A DNA stretch of 64,000 bases from Rhizobium brockwellii. GTDB lineage: Bacteria; Pseudomonadota; Alphaproteobacteria; Rhizobiales; Rhizobiaceae. Positions 26,584 through 36,313 of this stretch are shown here, piece by piece. Location: assembly GCF_000769405.2 (NCBI RefSeq), contig NZ_CP053439.1, forward strand, positions 1,364,001 through 1,428,000, written 5' to 3'. The position numbers and the translations under genes are program-made. Below the pieces are notes generated by a model. The model worked only from the letters and a program-made list of their open reading frames with translations, was not told the DNA's origin and ran no database searches. Every line of letters begins with the position of its first letter. Positions within the stretch are counted from its first letter, which is position 1.

Positions 26584-28242
26584 ATGACCTCCGCCAACCG
26601 GACAGACGACAAACTCGCAGAACTCAACCAGCCGAGCCTGTGGTCCGGCATCAACGCCTATCGGTCCGATCCGCTGATCGTCGACCTGACGGCGGCCCTG
26701 CCGCGCGGCATCCGCGAAGACCTGGAAAACATGGGCCGCTACGTCACCTCGCCGGAGGCGCAGGAGATGGCGCGCATGGCAAACCAGGGCGCACCGCAGC
26801 TGCGCACCCACGGTCCGCGTGGCGAGCGCCTTGACGTCGTCGAATTCCATCCTGCCTGGCATGCGCTGATGCGCCGCTCCATGTCGGTCGGCCTGCATTC
26901 CTCCGTCTGGGATCCCCAGGCCGATACCGAGGCCAAGGACGAGGCCCATAAGGTTCGCGCTGCGCGGTTTTATCTGACGTCGCAGCTGGAATCCGGCCAT
27001 CTCTGCCCGCTGACCATGACGAGCGCCTCCGTTGCGGCGCTCTCGGCCTCGCCCGCGGTCCAGAAGGACTGGGCGCCCAAAATTCTCTCGCGTAAATATG
27101 ATTCGTCGAACAAGCCCGCCATGCAGAAATCCGCTGTGACCATCGGCATGGGCATGACGGAAAAGCAGGGCGGCACGGATGTGCGCGCCAACAGGAGCGC
27201 TGCCGAAAAGGTCAGCGAGGGCATCTACCGGCTGTCCGGGCACAAATGGTTCATGTCGGCGCCGATGAGCGATGCCTTCATTATGCTGGCGCAGACGAAG
27301 GAGGGCATGGGCTGCTTTCTCGTGCCGCGCCTTCTGGAGGATGGTTCCGCCAACGGCCTGCAGTTCCAGCGGCTGAAGGACAAGGTCGGCAATCGCTCCA
27401 ACGCCTCTTCAGAGGTCGAGTTCACTGACACGTTCGGTTTCTTGCTCGGTGGTCCGGATGCCGGCATCCGCACAATCCTCGACATGGTGACGCTGACCCG
27501 GCTCGACTGCGCGCTGGCTTCGTCAGGCATGATGCGCGCCTCGCTCGCCGAAGCCGTGCACCACACCCGCGGCCGCAGCGTCTTCGGCAAGATGCTCGTC
27601 AACCAGCCGATCATGACGCGCGTGCTCGCCGACATGGCGCTCGATGTTGCCGCCGCGACGGCACTGTCCTTCCGTCTTGCCGACGCCTTCGACAAGGCGC
27701 GCGGCAATGCCGAGGACGCGGCCTATGCCCGTGTCATGACGCCGGTCGCCAAATACTGGTGCTGCAAGATCGCGCCCGCGCTGATCTACGAGGCGATGGA
27801 GTGCATTGGCGGCAATGGCTACATCGAAGAGCGCCCGATCGCTCGCCATTACCGCGAGGCTCCCGTCAATGCCATCTGGGAAGGCTCCGGCAACGTCATG
27901 GCGCTTGACGTGCTGCGCGTGCTCAACCGCGGCAAGGATCTGTTCGAAACGGTCTTCGCCGGCCTTGCCCGCGATCTCGGCCCTGCCGGCAAGAAGACCA
28001 TCGACGTGCTGCGCGCCGCAATTGCGCTGTGTGAACAGGATGAGGGCGCCGCGCGCCTGCTCGTCGAACAGCTGGCGCTCGCCGCCGGTGCCGCCGAACT
28101 CTATCGCCTTGGGGCAGGGCGCATTGCCGATGCCTTCATCGAGACGCGTCTTGCCGGCGGCTGGCGCTCCACCTACGGCATGCTCGATTCCCGCTTCGAC
28201 GCCGGCTACATCGTCGACCTGCTCTATCCGCCAGCGGCCTGA
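26584..28242 (+). CDS. Acyl-CoA dehydrogenase family protein, AidB-like
   Basis: Flavoprotein of 552 residues, close to the 541 of E. coli AidB. The N-terminal region with LNQPSLWSGINAYRSDPL is typical of AidB, the FAD region has TIGMGMTEKQGGTDVR near residue 185, and the C-terminal helices keep ECIGGNGYIEERPIARHYREAPVN (residues about 405-428). AidB is tied to the alkylation response in E. coli, but rhizobial homologues are not proven to share this. Promoter divergent from pyrB. Confidence 0.88.
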   Translation: MTSANRTDDKLAELNQPSLWSGINAYRSDPLIVDLTAALPRGIREDLENMGRYVTSPEAQEMARMANQGAPQLRTHGPRGERLDVVEFHPAWHALMRRSMSVGLHSSVWDPQADTEAKDEAHKVRAARFYLTSQLESGHLCPLTMTSASVAALSASPAVQKDWAPKILSRKYDSSNKPAMQKSAVTIGMGMTEKQGGTDVRANRSAAEKVSEGIYRLSGHKWFMSAPMSDAFIMLAQTKEGMGCFLVPRLLEDGSANGLQFQRLKDKVGNRSNASSEVEFTDTFGFLLGGPDAGIRTILDMVTLTRLDCALASSGMMRASLAEAVHHTRGRSVFGKMLVNQPIMTRVLADMALDVAAATALSFRLADAFDKARGNAEDAAYARVMTPVAKYWCCKIAPALIYEAMECIGGNGYIEERPIARHYREAPVNAIWEGSGNVMALDVLRVLNRGKDLFETVFAGLARDLGPAGKKTIDVLRAAIALCEQDEGAARLLVEQLALAAGAAELYRLGAGRIADAFIETRLAGGWRSTYGMLDSRFDAGYIVDLLYPPAA

Positions 28243-28305
28243 TCGCCGCGGGGTCAGACGATCCCTGAGGCCAAGACGCTGGGCCATCGGATTGTCCTAC
28301 GACGA

Positions 28306-28506
28306 TCACCGTTTATCGTCCGGCCGGTCGCGACGTATCGCGCCGAGGTCGCCTTCCCAGCCTATCACTGCAAGATCTACGATCGCATTTTTGCGGCGGT
28401 GCCTCTCAACGAGGCTTCGCAAAGCCGGGTCGACGGTGGCCTTTTTTCCCGTGGTGGTCATTGCCGCGTCGAGCAAGGCATCATCGATACCGATATTCGT
28501 CCGCAT
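28306..28506 (-). CDS. VapB-type antitoxin without a partner
   Basis: 66 residues beginning MRTNIGIDDALL, the signature start of VapB2-type ribbon-helix-helix antitoxins, with the helix ALRSLVERHRR. A VapC toxin normally starts at or overlaps the antitoxin stop; here only 63 bases separate the stop from the convergent flavoprotein gene, so no toxin is present. An inverted repeat lies just upstream and may be its operator. Either a relic or an orphan regulator. Confidence 0.72.
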   Translation of the reverse strand: MRTNIGIDDALLDAAMTTTGKKATVDPALRSLVERHRRKNAIVDLAVIGWEGDLGAIRRDRPDDKR

Positions 28507-28522
28507 GATCGCGCCCCATGAG

Positions 28523-28535
28523 TATGATTATCATA
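28523..28535. promoter_or_regulatory. Palindrome upstream of the VapB-like gene
   Basis: TATGAT-T-ATCATA, a perfect 6-1-6 inverted repeat 16 bases before the start codon at 28506. It could be the autoregulatory operator and overlaps a possible -10. Confidence 0.5.
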
Positions 28536-28594
28536 GAGATACACATCCACGTCGCGGCGGTTCAAGCTCGGCGACGAGTCACCGCCATAAACGA

Positions 28595-28624
28595 AAATCC
28601 GGCCGCGTCGCCGCGGCCGGATTT
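28595..28624 (-). terminator. Terminator of rne
   Basis: Thirteen-base perfect stem AAATCCGGCCGCG / CGCGGCCGGATTT with loop TCGC, 27 bp after the rne stop. On the minus strand it ends in TTTTCG. Confidence 0.8.
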
Positions 28625-28650
28625 CAGTGTTTACGTCCGAATATCAGCGT

Positions 28651-31512
28651 TCAGAAGAAGCCACGGCGCTGCCACCAACCGGCTTTCTTCGGCTTGCCGT
28701 CATCGCCTTCGACATTCTCGACGCGGGTGGATTTCACCGTCGGCTCGGAGGAGGAGATGTTGGATTCGCGGTTGGCGCGAACCGGTTTTGCTTCTTCCTG
28801 AACGGATGTTTCGAGATCGGCGGAGGCTTCCACCAATTCCGGTTCGGGCTCGGCCACAGGTGCCGTCTCGGCAACCGGTTCCTCGACCGGCACTGCGGCC
28901 GGTTTACGGCGGCCGCGGGCACGGGCGGGCTTTACCTCTTCGGTTATGACAGGCGCGCTCTCGACAGCTGCCATCGCGGCCTGGCCTTCGTCGGCCTGTT
29001 CGGCAATCGCTTCGACCGCTACAGCTTCGCTCGGAGCGCCGTCGTTCGAAACGTCGTCGCCTTCGTCCTCGTCGCTGCCATTGTCTTCACCGGCTTCGCC
29101 AGCCGCCAGTTCGGAACCATCCTCGGCGCGATTGCGGCGACCGCCACGCTTGCCGCGACGGCGGCGCTTGCGGCGCTGCGACTCTTCGCTTTCAGCGCGT
29201 GTCTCGGTCGTGGCTTCGGTGTTTTCATCATCTTCGCCGCCCTCGTCGTCACCGTCCTCATCCTCGTCGCCGGCTTCGCCTGCCGATACCGACTGCTCGG
29301 CATTTCCGTTGCGGCCGCGGCGGCGCCTGCGGCGCTTGCGCTTGCGGTTGCCGTCGGCTTCGCCTTCCGCGCGGGCCGCGACGGGCCGTTCGGAAACAGC
29401 CGGCTTTTCCTCGAGTTCTTCGTCTTCCTCCTCATCCACTTCGATGACGATATCGTCGTCGTCATCCTCGGGAATGGCTGCGAAGTTGAAGAGCGTTTCG
29501 ATCTTGACCGGGTTTTCCACCGGTTCGCCGCGATCGATCGCGAAATGTTGCGCGCCGACCGAGCCGTCCGCATCGATGATGATCGCAACGCCGAAGCGGC
29601 TCTCATAATCGATGATCGTCTGGCGCTTGTGGTTGAGAAGGTAGAGCGCGATGTCAGGCGTGGTGCGCACGGTGATGTTGTGCGTGGTGTTCTTGAGCAG
29701 ATATTCCTCGATGCCGCGCAAGACATGCAGGGCGACGGAGGACTGCGAACGCACATGGCCGCTGCCGCCGCAATGCGAGCAGACTTGCGTGGTGGATTCG
29801 AGAACCGAAGCGCGGATGCGCTGACGCGACATTTCGAGCAGGCCGAAATGCGAGATCCGGCCGACCTGGATGCGGGCGCGGTCGTTCTTCAGGCATTCCT
29901 TCAGCTTCTTCTCGACAGCGCGGTTGTTGCGCTTCTCTTCCATGTCGATGAAGTCGATGACGATCAGGCCGGCAAGGTCGCGAAGGCGAAGCTGGCGGGC
30001 GACTTCGTCTGCAGCCTCGAGATTCGTCTGTAGTGCGGTGTCCTCGATCGAATGTTCGCGGGTCGAGCGGCCGGAGTTGACGTCGATCGAGACCAGCGCT
30101 TCGGTCTGGTTCATGATCAGGTAACCGCCGGACTTCAGCGTCACCTGCGGCTGCAGCATGCGGTCGAGCTGAGCCTCGATGCCGGAACGCGAAAAGATCG
30201 GATGGATGTCGCGGTAGGGCTGAACCACCTTGGCATGGCTCGGCATTAGCATCTTCATGAAGTCTTTCGCTTCACGATAGCCTTCTTCACCGGAAACGAT
30301 GACTTCGCTGATGTCCTTGTTGTAGAGGTCGCGGATCGAGCGCTTGATCAGCGAGCCTTCCTCATAGACGAGGCAGGGAGCCGTGGACGCCAGCGTCAGG
30401 GTGCGCACATTCTCCCAGAGGCGCATCAGATATTCGAAGTCGCGCTTGACCTCGACCTTGGTGCGGTTGGCACCGGCGGTGCGAAGGATGACGCCCATGC
30501 CCTGCGGCACCTCAAGCAGGCGCGCAATTTCCTTCAGGCGCTTGCGGTCGGCAGGGTTGGTGATCTTGCGGGAAATGCCGCCGCCGCGCGCCGTGTTCGG
30601 CATCAGCACGGAATAGCGGCCGGCGAGCGAGAGATAGGTGGTAAGGGCTGCACCCTTGTTGCCGCGCTCTTCTTTGGCGACCTGCACGAGCAGGATCTGG
30701 CGGCGCTTGATGACTTCCTGAATGCGGTACTGCTTGCGCGGCTTGCGCTGCACGCGGTCCGGCACTTCTTCCATCGCGTCTTCGGCGCCGACCGATTCGA
30801 TGACTTCCTCTTCGCCGTGATCGTCATCGTCGTCGTCGTCATCGTGACGACGCTTGCTGGTATCGACGTCCTCGGAGATCGAGTCGGTTTCCACCATCGC
30901 GGCCATCGCGCCGCCGGTCGAACCGTCATCCTCATTGTCGACGCTCGAAGCGCCTTCGGCTTCGACGTCTGTGGGAACGGCATCCTCGGTCGCGGTCGTT
31001 TCGGCAACCGGTTCTACGACCTTCTTGCGGCTGCGGCGCGGCCTTGCCTTCTTGGCCGGCGCTCCCTCGGTGGCCTCGGGTGATGCCGCGGCCTCTACTG
31101 CTGCGGTCTCTTCAGCCGCTTCCGGCGCCTCCGCCGGAGCGATGCCGACATCCGGCTGATCCTGCTTGGAAAGATCGACCATCGGCGCGGTTTCGACATG
31201 CTCGACGTCTTCGTCGCGGCGATGCTCCTCGGCTTCGGCCCGAAGCAGTGCCTGACGGTCGGCAAGCGGTATCTGATAATAATCGGGATGGATTTCGGCG
31301 AAGGCCAGGAAGCCGTGCCGGTTGCCGCCGTAATCGACGAAGGCGGCTTGCAGCGAGGGTTCGACCCTCGTTACCTTTGCAAGATAGATGTTGCCGCGGA
31401 TCTGCTTCTTGTGCTGGGACTCGAAGTCAAATTCTTCTATGCGGTTCCCGCGAACGACAACGACGCGCGTCTCTTCCTCGTGAGACGCATCGATAAGCAT
31501 TTTGTCTGCCAT
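28651..31512 (-). CDS. rne: Ribonuclease E
   Basis: Endoribonuclease and degradosome scaffold, 953 residues. The S1 domain at the N-terminus is split by a long acidic, low-complexity insert (about residues 85-265), as known in alphaproteobacteria. The catalytic DNase I-like part has VIDFIDMEEKRNNRAVEK near 510, and the zinc link CSHCGGSG near 570. The last 300 residues are disordered with acidic and Arg-rich blocks (RKRRRRRRGRNG), likely binding RNA and partners. The protein ends in KKAGWWQRRGFF, a tail common to rhizobial RNase E. Confidence 0.96.
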   Translation of the reverse strand: MADKMLIDASHEEETRVVVVRGNRIEEFDFESQHKKQIRGNIYLAKVTRVEPSLQAAFVDYGGNRHGFLAFAEIHPDYYQIPLADRQALLRAEAEEHRRDEDVEHVETAPMVDLSKQDQPDVGIAPAEAPEAAEETAAVEAAASPEATEGAPAKKARPRRSRKKVVEPVAETTATEDAVPTDVEAEGASSVDNEDDGSTGGAMAAMVETDSISEDVDTSKRRHDDDDDDDDHGEEEVIESVGAEDAMEEVPDRVQRKPRKQYRIQEVIKRRQILLVQVAKEERGNKGAALTTYLSLAGRYSVLMPNTARGGGISRKITNPADRKRLKEIARLLEVPQGMGVILRTAGANRTKVEVKRDFEYLMRLWENVRTLTLASTAPCLVYEEGSLIKRSIRDLYNKDISEVIVSGEEGYREAKDFMKMLMPSHAKVVQPYRDIHPIFSRSGIEAQLDRMLQPQVTLKSGGYLIMNQTEALVSIDVNSGRSTREHSIEDTALQTNLEAADEVARQLRLRDLAGLIVIDFIDMEEKRNNRAVEKKLKECLKNDRARIQVGRISHFGLLEMSRQRIRASVLESTTQVCSHCGGSGHVRSQSSVALHVLRGIEEYLLKNTTHNITVRTTPDIALYLLNHKRQTIIDYESRFGVAIIIDADGSVGAQHFAIDRGEPVENPVKIETLFNFAAIPEDDDDDIVIEVDEEEDEELEEKPAVSERPVAARAEGEADGNRKRKRRRRRRGRNGNAEQSVSAGEAGDEDEDGDDEGGEDDENTEATTETRAESEESQRRKRRRRGKRGGRRNRAEDGSELAAGEAGEDNGSDEDEGDDVSNDGAPSEAVAVEAIAEQADEGQAAMAAVESAPVITEEVKPARARGRRKPAAVPVEEPVAETAPVAEPEPELVEASADLETSVQEEAKPVRANRESNISSSEPTVKSTRVENVEGDDGKPKKAGWWQRRGFF

Positions 31513-32064
31513 GTAAGCTGTGCTCCTCGGCGTGGCCGCGAGAGCGCATTCCCGACTGCTGTTGAGACAGAAAGAATGCGGTCCACTGTAGCCGCGCCGG
31601 ATAATGAAAGTCGCGCCTGATGCGAGGGGGAGGGCAGCAGCCAGACCGCAGCCGGAACCATTTCGGTCCGGGGCCTGTACACTTCAGATAAAACCTGCTG
31701 CGAAACCATCAACAACCAAGCGTGATCGACAAATACGAAGACCCGTTCGGGTCCGATGAGTTTGCTCCCTGAGAGCGTGGTGGCTGATCCACCAATGAAT
31801 TCCGACAATAAGCCGGAAAATCAGGATCGAGTTCTAGGGATTAAGTGCATGAGACGGCGGACGATGACCGGTGTGGCGCCAGGTCCTGATCTGGCTGGCA
31901 GCCTTTGCGGCGACTCTATCCCGTCAACACTTTACCCTGAAATTCGTTGTATGTTTTCTGTGTCACAATAGCAAGGGAAAAGCCAAATGTGCCATAATAT
32001 TGATGGATTTCGCAACGCATAGAAGCTCGGGATAAAGTGATCGCGATTCGGCAGGCCGCAGCGG
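31513..32064. other. Divergent promoter region of rne and amiC
   Basis: About 550 bp without a credible gene. It must hold the rne leader on the minus strand and the amiC promoter on the plus strand. An imperfect hairpin, CCGGAACC...GGTCCGG near 31650-31672, lies in the rne leader; RNase E leaders are often targets of autoregulation, but nothing here proves that. Confidence 0.4.
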
Positions 32065-33393
32065 GTGTTTCGTCATGGGGACGTTGGCCGCAGCCGCGTT
32101 GGGTCCATCGCAATACAGATAGGGTGTGGCGGTTTATTGTTTAAGAGGGCTCGGATCGCGGCGAAATCCGCAGCGCGGCGATCGACATTCGCAAGGCGGG
32201 TTCTGGCGGCGCTTCTGGCCGCTAGTCTGCTGCCGGCCGCTGCCAGCTCTGTCGAGGCCAGGGATCCGCTGCTTGCCTATGGCGCGCGCATCGTCGGCGA
32301 CGACGCAAGGACCCGCATCGTCATCGATTTCGATCGCGAGCCGCGTTTCTCCGTCCACTATATCGCCAATCCGGAACGCATCGTCGTCGACCTTCCGGCG
32401 ACCGCTTTCGGTTTTCCGGCGAAGGATCTTGCCGCCCGCGGCCTGTTCAAGGATATCCGCTACGGCAAGATGGACGAGGAGAGCGCCCGCATCGTGCTGA
32501 CGACGACTGGACCGGTGAAGCTGGCACTTGCCAAAGTGCAGGCCGACGAGGCCGGCAAGGGGCATCGCCTCGTGCTCGATGCCGAGATGATCGACAAGCG
32601 AGCCTTTGCGGAACTGGTGAAGACACAATCCTGGAGCGATCGGACTGACGCGGCTCAGACGACGAGCGCCATTCCGGCACCGGAAAAAGCCGCCCCCGGC
32701 GATTTTGTCATCGCCGTCGATGCAGGCCATGGCGGCATCGATACCGGCGCGATCGGCGTCGACACCAAGACCGAAGAAAAGCAGGTGACGCTTGCCTTTG
32801 CCAAGGCTTTGACCGACCGGCTGAACAAGGAGCCTGGCATCAAGGCTTTCCTGACGCGTGAGGATGACGAGTTCCTGTCGCTTTCGCAGCGTGTGCTGAT
32901 TGCCCGTCAGAACCATGCCGGCCTTTTCATTTCGCTGCATGCCGACACGTTGAAGCAGAAGGACATCCGCGGAGCCACCGTCTACACGATCTCCGACAAG
33001 GCATCCGACAAGCTCGCCGCCGACCTTGCCGAACGGGAAAACCTCTCCGACCAGATCGCCGGCAAGGAGACGGTCGCCGAGCCGCCCGAGGTCGCCGACA
33101 TCCTGCTCGATCTGACGCGGCGCGAGACGCAGGCCTTCTCGATCTCGCTGGCCGAGAGCGTGCTGAATTCTTTCAAGGATCAGGTTGGCACCATCAACAA
33201 TCCGCACCGTCATGCCGGCTTCCGCGTGCTGCAGGCCCCTGACGTGCCCTCGATCCTTCTCGAGATCGGGTTCCTCTCGAATGCCGAGGACGAGAAACTG
33301 CTGCTCGACGAGGCCTGGCGCGGGAAGATCGTCGGTCTCTTGACCGACGCAGTCAAGCGATACCGCGCCGCCGTCATGGCGAATGGCGGCTGA
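32065..33393 (+). CDS. amiC: N-acetylmuramoyl-L-alanine amidase AmiC
   Basis: Periplasmic zinc amidase that splits septal peptidoglycan during daughter-cell separation. An AMIN domain (about residues 70-190) localises the protein; the Amidase_3 domain starts near VIAVDAGHGGIDTGA (His ligand), continues with LFISLHAD (His) and ends with SILLEIGFLSN (catalytic Glu). The N-terminus has a basic stretch followed by a hydrophobic export signal (RRVLAALLAASLLPAAASS). The start is uncertain: GTG at 32065 gives the longest form, TTG at 32137 the more natural signal; neither has a good ribosome site. Confidence 0.9.
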   Translation: MFRHGDVGRSRVGSIAIQIGCGGLLFKRARIAAKSAARRSTFARRVLAALLAASLLPAAASSVEARDPLLAYGARIVGDDARTRIVIDFDREPRFSVHYIANPERIVVDLPATAFGFPAKDLAARGLFKDIRYGKMDEESARIVLTTTGPVKLALAKVQADEAGKGHRLVLDAEMIDKRAFAELVKTQSWSDRTDAAQTTSAIPAPEKAAPGDFVIAVDAGHGGIDTGAIGVDTKTEEKQVTLAFAKALTDRLNKEPGIKAFLTREDDEFLSLSQRVLIARQNHAGLFISLHADTLKQKDIRGATVYTISDKASDKLAADLAERENLSDQIAGKETVAEPPEVADILLDLTRRETQAFSISLAESVLNSFKDQVGTINNPHRHAGFRVLQAPDVPSILLEIGFLSNAEDEKLLLDEAWRGKIVGLLTDAVKRYRAAVMANGG

Positions 33394-33401
33394 CGGCCGC
33401 C

Positions 33402-33476
33402 GCCTAAAAATCTGTAGCGGTTGCAGTACGGCGACATGCATGAAAACAAAGATTTAAGTACGCCGCATGAATCAAA
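33402..33476. repeat. Dispersed intergenic repeat, partial copy C
   Basis: Shares AGCGGTT, ACGACATGC-like (GCGACATGCATGAAAACAAAGAT), TAAGTACGCCGCATGAATC with copies A and B but lacks the outer ends. It sits between amiC and mrcA. The remaining 270 bp to mrcA show no gene. Confidence 0.5.
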
Positions 33477-33752
33477 TTCTGAGCAAGATACCTCAGATTG
33501 ACGGCGGCGACGGGCGTTGCTTGGATGTGACAGTTCTAATGAAACGCTGCCGCAGCGGTGAATGCGGCGCAGACAGCCCTATTTTGCTCACATTCGCGCC
33601 GTTACTCCGGCTTATGTTTCGCAGCCTGAGGCGCGAAATCGGCTTGTGGCGGTAGCGCTCATAGAGTAAGCCGCGCAACGTGCAAATTGCCTTGATCTGT
33701 GCAATCGTTGCGGCTGCGCCGATTGAAGATCGAAGAGACCGGTAGCTGAAAT

Positions 33753-36212
33753 ATGGTTAGACTTTTTGGATATTTCTTCGGAATCGCCAGCGTCCTGTTT
33801 CTGGTCGCGGCGGCGGGTATTGCCATCTATCTCGCCAATGTCGCGAAGGATCTCCCGGACTATGCCGTTTTGAACAGCTATGCGCCGCCGGTGACCACCC
33901 GCGTCCATGCCGGAAACGGCGCTCTGATGGCCGAATACGCCAAGGAAAAGCGTCTCTTCCTGCCGATTCAAGCCATTCCCGACCGCGTGAAGGCCGCTTT
34001 CCTGTCGGCCGAAGACAAAAATTTCTACAATCACCCTGGCGTCGATCTGACCGGCCTCGGCCGCGCAATCCTCGTCAACCTGCAGAATTTCGGTTCCGGC
34101 CGCCGCCCGGTCGGTGCCTCGACCATCACCCAGCAGGTGGCCAAGAACTTCCTTTTGAGCTCGGACCAGACGATCGACCGCAAGATCAAGGAAGCGATCC
34201 TCTCCTTCCGTATCGAGCAGGCCTACAGCAAGGACAAGATTCTCGAACTCTACCTGAACGAGATCTTCTTCGGTCTGAATTCCTATGGCATCGCCGGCGC
34301 AGCACTCACCTATTTCAACAAATCCGTCACCGAACTGACCGTCGCCGAAGCCGCTTATCTGGCATCGCTGCCGAAAGGCCCGGCCAATTATCATCCGTTC
34401 CGCCATCCGGAAGCTGCGCTCGAGCGCCGTAACTGGGTGATCGACCGGATGGTCGAGAACGGCTACGTCAGCCAGAGCGACGGCGAGGAAGCCAAGAAGC
34501 AGCCGCTCGGCGTCACGGCTCGCACCACCGGCCCTTCGCTCTTCGCGTCGGATTATTTCGCCGAAGCTGTGCGCCGCCAGCTGATCGACCAATACGGCGA
34601 AAAGGTCCTCTATGAGGGCGGCCTTTCGGTGCGCACGTCGCTCGATCCCCAGATGCAGCTCGCTGCCCGCAAGGCGCTGCAGGACGGTCTGGTCACCTAT
34701 GATGAGCGCCGCGGTTTCCACGGCCCGATCAAGCAGATCGATGCAAACGGTGACTGGGGTAAGGCGCTTGCCGATATTCCCACCCTGTCCGACGTTCCGG
34801 AATGGCGGCTTGCCGTCGTGCTTGCCGTGTCCGACTCGACCGTCGACATCGGCCTGCAGCCGGGCAAGGATGGAAGCGGCAAGGTTGCAGCCGACCGCCA
34901 GCGCGGCACGATCGACGCCAAGAACATGCAATGGGCCTTCCGTTCGGCCGACGGCGCCCGCAAGACCACGAAATCGCCGGTCGGCGCCGTAGCCCCTGGT
35001 GACGTCGTTTATGTCGAAAAGCTCGGCGACGACACGTCGACCTCCTACCGCCTGCAGCAGCCGCCGAAGGTCCAGGGCGGCCTAGTCGCCATGGACCCGA
35101 AGACCGGCCGCGTGCTCGCCATGGTCGGCGGCTTCTCCTACTCCCAGTCCGAATTCAACCGTGCTACCCAGGCGATGCGCCAGCCGGGCTCCTCATTCAA
35201 GCCCTTCGTCTATGCCGCGGCGATGGACAATGGTTACACGCCGGCCTCCGTTATCATGGATGCGCCGATCGAGATCGTCTCGGGCGGCCAGGTCTGGAAG
35301 CCGGAAAACTACGGCGGCGAAGTCGGCGGCCCATCGACGCTTCGCTCGGGCATCGAGCATTCGCGCAACCTGATGACGGTGCGCCTCGCCAACGATCTCG
35401 GCATGAATATCGTCGCGGAATATGCCGAGCGCTTCGGCATCTACGATCACATGCTGCCGGTTCTCTCCATGTCGCTCGGCGCCGGCGACACGACGGTATT
35501 GCGCATGGTCTCGGCCTATTCGGTCATTGCCAATGGCGGCAAGCAGATCAAGCCGACATTGATCGACCGCATCCAGGACCGCTACGGCAAGACGATCTTC
35601 AAGCATGAGGAGCGTCTCTGCGAGGGCTGCAATGCCGGTGACTGGCAGAACCAGGAAGAGCCGAATATCGTCGACAACCGCGAAACCGTTCTCGACCCGA
35701 TGACCGCCTACCAGATCACCTCGATGATGCAGGGCGTTATCCAGCGCGGCACCGCTGCTGGCAAGATTGATCTCGGCGGTCGCGACGTCGCCGGCAAGAC
35801 CGGCACCACCAACGACGAGAAGGATGCCTGGTTCGTCGGCTTCACGCCGGATCTGGTCGCAGGCCTTTATATGGGCTTTGATACGCCGGCCCCGCTCGGC
35901 CGCGGCGGCACCGGCGGCGTTCTCTCCGCCCCGATCTTCAACGAATTCATGCAGGCTGCCGTCAAGGACACGCCGGAATCGAAGTTCGTCATTCCATCAG
36001 GCATGAACCTGATTTCGATCGACCGCAAGACCGGCATGGCGGCTGGCGACGGCGATCCGAACACCATCATCGAGGCCTTCAAGCCCGGCACCGGCCCAGC
36101 CGACAGCTTCTCGGTGATTGGTATGGACAGCACCATGGCGCCCGAGGAAATCCTGAAGACCTCGCCGCAGGCGAACCAGGCTGTCCAGACGGGCACGCCC
36201 GGCCTGTTCTGA
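33753..36212 (+). CDS. mrcA: Penicillin-binding protein 1A
   Basis: Bifunctional peptidoglycan synthase, 819 residues, anchored by one N-terminal membrane segment (FGIASVLFLVAAAGIAIYL). The GT51 glycosyltransferase has AEDKNFYNHPGVD near residue 87 and GASTITQQVAKN near 125. The transpeptidase keeps GSSFKPFVY (active Ser), EHSRN and KTGTTNDEKDAWFVGF. An OB-like insert lies between them. amiC upstream and prfB downstream is the standard order in Rhizobium. A weak hairpin with ACGCCC/GGGCGT at 36230-36270 may end transcription. Confidence 0.96.
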   Translation: MVRLFGYFFGIASVLFLVAAAGIAIYLANVAKDLPDYAVLNSYAPPVTTRVHAGNGALMAEYAKEKRLFLPIQAIPDRVKAAFLSAEDKNFYNHPGVDLTGLGRAILVNLQNFGSGRRPVGASTITQQVAKNFLLSSDQTIDRKIKEAILSFRIEQAYSKDKILELYLNEIFFGLNSYGIAGAALTYFNKSVTELTVAEAAYLASLPKGPANYHPFRHPEAALERRNWVIDRMVENGYVSQSDGEEAKKQPLGVTARTTGPSLFASDYFAEAVRRQLIDQYGEKVLYEGGLSVRTSLDPQMQLAARKALQDGLVTYDERRGFHGPIKQIDANGDWGKALADIPTLSDVPEWRLAVVLAVSDSTVDIGLQPGKDGSGKVAADRQRGTIDAKNMQWAFRSADGARKTTKSPVGAVAPGDVVYVEKLGDDTSTSYRLQQPPKVQGGLVAMDPKTGRVLAMVGGFSYSQSEFNRATQAMRQPGSSFKPFVYAAAMDNGYTPASVIMDAPIEIVSGGQVWKPENYGGEVGGPSTLRSGIEHSRNLMTVRLANDLGMNIVAEYAERFGIYDHMLPVLSMSLGAGDTTVLRMVSAYSVIANGGKQIKPTLIDRIQDRYGKTIFKHEERLCEGCNAGDWQNQEEPNIVDNRETVLDPMTAYQITSMMQGVIQRGTAAGKIDLGGRDVAGKTGTTNDEKDAWFVGFTPDLVAGLYMGFDTPAPLGRGGTGGVLSAPIFNEFMQAAVKDTPESKFVIPSGMNLISIDRKTGMAAGDGDPNTIIEAFKPGTGPADSFSVIGMDSTMAPEEILKTSPQANQAVQTGTPGLF

Positions 36213-36313
36213 CCGTCGCCGAATTTTTGAACGCCCGCTGCGGCCCTTTACATCCGCGGTGGGCGTCTTTATGTCACCAGCACCTGAGAAGACCGAGACA
36301 GAGAAGCAGGAAA

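Noticed and set aside
31756..31971. 71-codon frame between rne and amiC
   Set aside because: No ribosome site, no plausible protein sequence.
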